A stretch of 64,000 bases of DNA, taken from the NCBI GenBank assembly GCA_035578905.1, contig JAQJVL010000742.1:293001-357000 (forward strand), in the 5' to 3' direction. Each line of letters begins with the position of its first letter. Positions within the stretch are counted from its first letter, which is position 1. Below, one piece after another: positions 59,124 to 64,000 of this stretch. The translations under genes were made by a program, and so were the position numbers. The notes under the pieces are model-generated. The model saw only the letters and a list, made by a program, of their open reading frames with translations, was not told the DNA's origin and did not search any database. Source of the DNA: Stictocephala bisonia (lineage: Eukaryota; Arthropoda; Insecta; Hemiptera; Membracidae).

Positions 59124-60450
59124 TGAGACCCATCCCCCCGCCAAAGCTGGAAAGCGTGCCAACTGGAGGATGGCTCAAAGCAAGTCAAGCGATGGGATCA
59201 CGGGTGGCAGTTGGAGGGTCAAAATAAAACTCGGTAGCTGAGCAAAACTAATATATTGTCAAGTAAAACTTTATCTTCAAAAACTGACAGGCAGAAGGCC
59301 ACAATATCAAGTGCACTTAACAAACAAGCTACACAAATTTAACAAGAAAATAACCAAAGCTACAAAAACAACAAACTCTACAAATACCAAAATTAACAAC
59401 TACATGGCCTATCTGCAGCCTAGCCTGAGACACCCAAACCGTAAGAAAAACTTAATAACAACTTAATAAAAACTTAATAACATTTAGAAACAATTTAGAT
59501 AACCCCAAAATAACCCCGGCAATTCAGCCCACATCCCATGATTCCACCGAGGCCAGGGAGTAGGCTGGAATCCCTGGGCAGCTCCGAATTAGAAGTTAAG
59601 CAAAAGTACAATAATCCCCTTTTGGTGAAAGAATAAAAATTAAACAATTTAAAAAATATATAACCTGGTACCGTTCTAGTAAAAAGTCACTTCAAGACAT
59701 CCAGAATACAATTAACAAAAAAATATAAATAACAATCACTAGGCCTAAACATATAAATAAATAACATAACTTAACCATAGGGACCTAACAAATATAAACT
59801 CTAAAATATATAACAACAAATTAAACTAATTAACTAAATAACAATAAATATTAACATAGGCCTAAGTTTTTTCCTTTTTTTTCTTAAATTTTAAATATAT
59901 ATCAAGAGCAATGTCCCCATGGCTGTTTCATAACTCCTGGTTCAGTCTTTAGGCCTTGGCCTCAATAAATAGTTCGGCACCTTTTTTTTCTTTTTCTTTA
60001 TATTTCACTTTTTTTTCATTTTAAGTAACACACCATCAAAACCCCCAGCTCAGCCGCCGGGAAACAAAATGGAACGCACTGAAGAAAATAGCCCCGAGAA
60101 GTAGAGAGGGCAGTGAGGGGCAGAGCTCGCTTTTTTTTTTTTTTTTTTTTTGTGTCCCCAGGCCAGGCGGGCAGTGAAGATGGTCGACCATCCCCGGACG
60201 GCAGGCTGAGGGTGGAAACGTCCTGCTCAAGGACCCTGGAGTTTTGAGTCTCTAGCTGGACATGTCTTGAAGCCTCTAGGCGTAGAAAGTCAAAATGACG
60301 GCCAACCTCACAGACAAAAGCTGGAACACGGAACGACCGAGTCCGAGCCAACGGCCACCAAAGTAAGCGAATCGCCGGGCACGAGCAGTCTCAGGCAGCC
60401 CGGCAGACCACGACGAAAAAAAACGAAATGTACCGGTAAAACGACCCGGT

Positions 60451-60453
<3 letters not shown>
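59124..60453 (-). repeat. 5' LTR of the gypsy element
   Basis: About 1,330 bp, nearly identical to 52560-53884. Differences include loss of ACCTGAGGACTG-like sequence near 60080 and replacement of a short segment by a T22 run at 60131-60152. Confidence 0.93.

Positions 60454-60454
<1 letters not shown>

Positions 60455-60513
<59 letters not shown>
60455..60513. repeat. (AT)n tract right of the gypsy element
   Basis: AT run of about the same length as the tract on the left side. It is followed by ATTTCACCAGTG, the continuation of the 35-bp minisatellite unit. Confidence 0.97.
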
Positions 60514-60515
<2 letters not shown>

Positions 60516-60531
60516 CACCAGTGTTATTTTC

Positions 60532-60959
60532 GGTTAGTGACACAATAATTTGACATTTCTACAAACCTCTTTCCTTAGTGTTTTAATCGGCATTCGAAAT
60601 TGCTGCTTTTTAAATTATTGGTAAATGTTTTATTTTTAAACAAACTTACGGACATAATCACACGGTAACGCCTATAACACAGTTTTTGATTATAAAAATA
60701 AGTAATTTTATACTTACCTAAATGTAAGAGCATGACGTAAACATATAGTAAATGTTATTCCGTATTCGTGAATTTGGGATTTTTAACCCGAGACAAAAAT
60801 ATATCTAACGAATAATTACGAGTACAGATATATAAATGATACATAGTTTCTATAACAATGACATGGCTGTGATAAAGAACTCTTACGAGGAACAAGAAGT
60901 AAAAATCAGAAAAAAATCTCCTCAAATATTTAACGCTTAAATACAGGATGCAATAGACT
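60532..60959. other. AT-rich spacer
   Basis: Nothing recognised. Confidence 0.4.
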
Positions 60960-61768
60960 AACTTCGTGAAATAATTGAGATGGGAATCAAAATTAATGGA
61001 CATAGGATAGATATGCTGCGTTATGCAGATGATTTGTTGTGATCATACGAAAAATGATCAAGAAATCCTCCTCCAAAGAAAAATCCTCTGCACAATGGAA
61101 ATTATTTTATGCAATCAATATGGTATGAGAATAAACAAAAGAAATATTAAAGTAATTGTATTTAGAGCTAAGGAAGAACAGGAACATCTAGGTTTAAGTG
61201 TTGGAAGGGAGGAGTAAGAGAGGTGGAGGAATTTACCTATTTAGGAAGGAAAATCACAAGAGATGGTAGAAGGCACAACGAAATTGTGAGTAGAATACAG
61301 CAGGCTAAAATTACACTCAATCTAAGAAAGAATCTACTCACCGGCAAGAATATTAGTTTGGAAGTGATAAATCATGAAGGCGTTTGTTTGGAGTGTAGCC
61401 CTGTATTGATGTGAAACGCGGACTGTAGGTACACAGGAAAGACGGCGATTGGAGGCACTAGAGATGTGGTGCTATAGAGAGAACACCTGGAGGGATAAAG
61501 TTACCAACGATGAGGTGCTAAGAAGATTAAAAGAAACTAGATCTCTATGGAGGCACATCCAGACAAGAAGAGACGAGCTGGTATGACACTCTTTGAGCTT
61601 GAGACACAGCAACATTATGGGAACAATAGCAGATGGAGCTATTGAGGAAAGGAATCGCCGGGGACGACCGAGGATGGCGTACACGCACCGGATTGTGCTA
61701 CGTATACGGAGGAAGGCAGACAGAAGAGAGAAATGGCGAGCCGCTGTAAACCAACCTAAGGCTTGAGC
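60960..61768 (+). pseudogene. RTE-like (non-LTR) reverse transcriptase C-terminal remnant
   Basis: Frames recovered in order: MGIKINGHRIDMLRYADDLL (catalytic YADD, about 60980-61037), VEEFTYLGRKITRDGRRHNE (61220-61280), IVSRIQQAKITLNLRKNLLT, the CETWT-type region near 61410, LEALEMWCYR, DEVLRRLKETRSLWRHIQTR, and RRGRPRMAYTHRIVLRIRRK then KWRAAVNQPKA, ending at about 61768. The EFTYLG and RRGRPR motifs are typical of the C-terminal half of RTE/BovB-type and related retrotransposon proteins. Stops and frameshifts are frequent and the protein upstream of YADD is missing, so it is dead and 5' truncated. Confidence 0.82.
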
Positions 61769-62414
61769 TCTACAGAAGAGAAGAAGAATTACAGTACGAG
61801 TAATTAACGAGTAATCTAACGTAGCATTTTTTACTCCAATTCAGTTGAGCAATCTAAATTAACCTACCTACCGTCGTATCTTCCTTTTCTTTGAACTGAT
61901 ATTTGGTCAATTGATATAAAAATGAAGTGTGAGGATTTATCATATGTATTGTAACTTTTATTATTTTGGTTGTATTCAAAGTAGATAATAGTTTTATAAG
62001 ATTGTATTGTATCTTAAATTGCCCTACAATATTAGAATCATTATTATTGTTATTGAAGTAAACAGATATTTACATTAGCCAAATGTAAAATTAAAACCCC
62101 TGTTATCACTATAAAATGTTTTAGTTATTGACCATTCCTAATTTACTCTAAGTCAATCTATGTTTGATATATGAAGGTACTTAAATATATAGTAAAAATA
62201 AGTTGTGATTATTTGAATGTATTTCAAACTCTTAAATTTTATCTGGAAGACCTGTGCACAAAGACTGTCAAGTAAATTAGGATTAATTTGTTCGATCAAA
62301 GAAAGGCTTTCAGATCCTTTTAGCTCAGTTTTGGAAAGAGGGCTTTCCAAATATTGTTAAACATTATAAATCATGAATACTTTCTCAATAAAACTCACTA
62401 CTATAAAACTCTAC
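61769..62414. other. AT-rich spacer
   Basis: Nothing recognised. The open frame at 62153-62350 (minus) has no known domain. Confidence 0.4.
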
Positions 62415-62451
62415 TATATTTATACTTACAAATATTGTAAGTATAAATATA
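62415..62451. repeat. Perfect 16-bp inverted repeat (hairpin)
   Basis: TATATTTATACTTACA (62415-62430) and its exact complement (62436-62451) are separated by AATAT. A strong AT-rich hairpin of unknown function. Confidence 0.9.
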
Positions 62452-62786
62452 CATTAAAGTGAATAATTTTATATTCACCAATACTTTCAGTTGATTGTCT
62501 AAAATTTTTATTGATAACGTCATATTTTAAAAATATTATTTACCATACCAACGTAAAATAAATCAAGCTATGTAAAATAAGCCTATCTTTTTTTCTATTT
62601 GTGATTTTTTTATTAATAATATTGTTTATTTTTTTATTTGGATGCCGGTCTTCAATATATGGGTGAATATGAATTTCGAATTAGTGTAAATGAGCGAATG
62701 TACTCATTATTACAAACTAAGGGCGACTATTCCTTAGAATGTGTCGTTAATGAACAGCCGGTGATCCCTTACAACATTTGCTATGA
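62452..62786. other. AT-rich spacer
   Basis: Nothing recognised. Confidence 0.4.
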
Positions 62787-62851
62787 CTCTGAATCGGATC
62801 GAACTGAGAACCATTAGGCTATGAAGCTTCGCTAACTACGCTACAGACCAA
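62787..62851 (-). repeat. tRNA-like sequence (SINE head or tRNA pseudogene)
   Basis: On the minus strand, TAGCGTAGTTAGCG (A-box-like, plus 62830-62843) is followed by GGTTCTCAGTTCGATCC (B-box-like, plus 62797-62813) at tRNA-like spacing. No clean acceptor stem is visible. Confidence 0.5.
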
Positions 62852-63171
62852 TGCATTCTTGATGAATAAGAGTCCTCTTTGTCTATTCTAAGTGTTTATG
62901 ACCACGTGAAATGTGTGATCACCAAATAACAATCAAAATTGCATTAATTAATTATTGTACCTTAATTATAATCGGTTTAAGGAGGGTAACACCAATGTTA
63001 ACAATTCAACTCGTTTCTATCGTTACATATTAAGGCTGAAGTTTTTTCCATGAGTTTTGTGAATATTATTTTTTCTTGACTTTAAAAGTGTGAAGATGGA
63101 GAATAAAGAGTGGCATGTGAATTAATACATTGGCCCGTATAGAACTCAAACCACTTCCTAGTTCAATCATA
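62852..63171. other. AT-rich spacer
   Basis: Nothing recognised; it may contain the body of the SINE suggested by the adjacent tRNA-like sequence. Confidence 0.3.
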
Positions 63172-63365
63172 AATAGCTACTCAAGATGATGGATCACTGC
63201 CGCCTACCCCAGCAGATTGCTACCCAAGATGATCACGGGTTCTACCCATGATAATCGCGGTTGCTACTCAAGTTAATCACTAAGATCTACCCAAGTTGAT
63301 CGTGGACGCTTCTTAAGATGATCACGAGGCTACTTAAGATTATCAGGGGGTTACCTAAGTTGAAA
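63172..63365 (+). repeat. Degenerate ~27-bp tandem repeat, about 7 copies
   Basis: Variants of CTACCCAAGATGATCACGGG recur (CTACTCAAGATGATGGATCA, CTACCCAAGATGATCACGGG, CTACCCATGATAATCGCGGT, CTACTCAAGTTAATCACTAA, CTACCCAAGTTGATCGTGGA, CTTAAGATGATCACGAGG, CTACTTAAGATTATCAGGGG). Confidence 0.8.
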
Positions 63366-64000
63366 AAACGTTTGAATATTTCTAGGTTATGAAAACCAAA
63401 CGTAATAAGTTTTGAAAACAAAGTAGTAAAGGTAAATCGAGCGTTAGTTTTTAAGTTCCCGTATTACCTTAATAACGTCTACAGAATTCTGCCGCGTATC
63501 TCATCATTTGAATATCCGCCATTTCGAAATTCTGAATGACGAAAAATTAAATTTTAAATCAGTTTGGTTAACAGAGTGGTCAACTTAAATAGTGTGCAAG
63601 GTTTTAGTTTTAAGGGAGGTTGAGGGATAAGTGTGCTAGCTAGTATCGTAGCATATAAATGAAATGTAATTTAGTCCAGCAGTAGGGGCAGACCTCACCA
63701 AGTAATGAAGTTAATGTCACAAATATTCCTATTACATAAAATATCTGTTATAAGTAATATATAATGAAGCGTAGTCGTAAAGAATTGAGTTCACACATGT
63801 CTAACACTACACAATCTGCACTTATGTTGATAAGTGACCCATGGTGTCCATTTTTAAAGACTTGAGATTGTTCAACCAACAGATAAAGGCAATACGAATA
63901 ATTGCCAATGTCAGCTCAAAGACTCTTGCAGGCCCATTTTTTTAAGTTTGAAATTCATAACGTCACTCTGCCTCTACATTCTTGAAACAACAACTTTTTC
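63366..64000. other. AT-rich end of window
   Basis: Nothing recognised. Confidence 0.4.

Larger units (their letters stand above)
52560..60453 (-). mobile_element. Near full-length Ty3/gypsy LTR retrotransposon
   Basis: About 7.9 kb on the minus strand, in the order LTR, PBS, gag, protease, RT, RNase H, integrase, PPT, LTR, which is the Ty3/gypsy arrangement. The two LTRs differ by only about 15-20 substitutions and a few indels, so the insertion is recent. No env-like third frame lies between integrase and the 3' LTR. Gag and pol carry several frameshifts and stops, so the copy is non-autonomous. It sits inside a TA tract at the edge of a 35-bp minisatellite, with TA runs on both sides, so the target duplication cannot be read. 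A solo LTR of the same family is at 10116-11251. Confidence 0.95.

Noticed and set aside
62787..62851. Functional tRNA gene
   Set aside because: Box-like motifs are present but no acceptor stem or clean anticodon arm could be folded by eye; the same holds for 41085-41146.

Overview
The window looks like AT-rich, intergenic or heterochromatin-like DNA from an arthropod, most probably an insect. The reasons are the mix of mobile elements (CR1/Jockey-like and RTE-like non-LTR elements, Ty3/gypsy, Tc1/mariner relatives), a degenerate TTAGG stretch (the usual arthropod telomere unit) and abundant tandem repeats. I found no convincing host protein-coding gene. Every coding sequence that can be recognised belongs to a mobile element, and all carry breaks.

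Layout. 1-3.1 kb: a decayed CR1/Jockey-like retrotransposon on the minus strand. 3.5-8.5 kb: two inverted ~200-bp repeat arms about 4.6 kb apart, with a long foldback hairpin near 6.4 kb between them. 9.1-11.9 kb: a nested structure made of a mariner-type transposase remnant between ~300-bp inverted arms, interrupted by a solo gypsy LTR with a 4-bp target duplication. 12.4-13.3 kb: a gypsy integrase fragment. 13.56-15.9 kb: a fairly fresh CR1/Jockey-like element whose endonuclease is almost entirely deleted. 16.8-18.2 kb: a DD82E (Sailor-type) transposase with one frameshift in an A8 tract, next to a GC-rich 58-bp minisatellite. 19.4-20.8 kb: another RT remnant.

21-38 kb is dominated by five unrelated tandem arrays: 40-bp units (35 copies), 157-bp units (12 copies, partly a dimeric higher-order repeat), 84-bp units (about 22 copies, each made of two related halves with three GCGATA-type motifs), 62-bp units (about 45 copies, variable G runs) and about 113-bp units (trimeric higher-order repeats). 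38-50 kb is mostly featureless AT-rich DNA with a tRNA-like SINE head. It also holds a 2,240-bp DD41D mariner-like element with intact terminal repeats and flanking TA, a G-rich minisatellite inside that element, an RT 3' end and a TTAGG-like stretch. 51.8-60.5 kb: a near full-length Ty3/gypsy element (minus strand, ~1.33-kb LTRs) inserted into a (TA)n tract at the edge of a 35-bp minisatellite. 61-64 kb: an RTE-like RT remnant, a perfect 16-bp hairpin and a tRNA-like sequence.

The elements do not form a pathway; they record successive insertions and local expansions. The same gypsy family appears twice (solo LTR and full element), and DD41D-type transposase remains appear twice.
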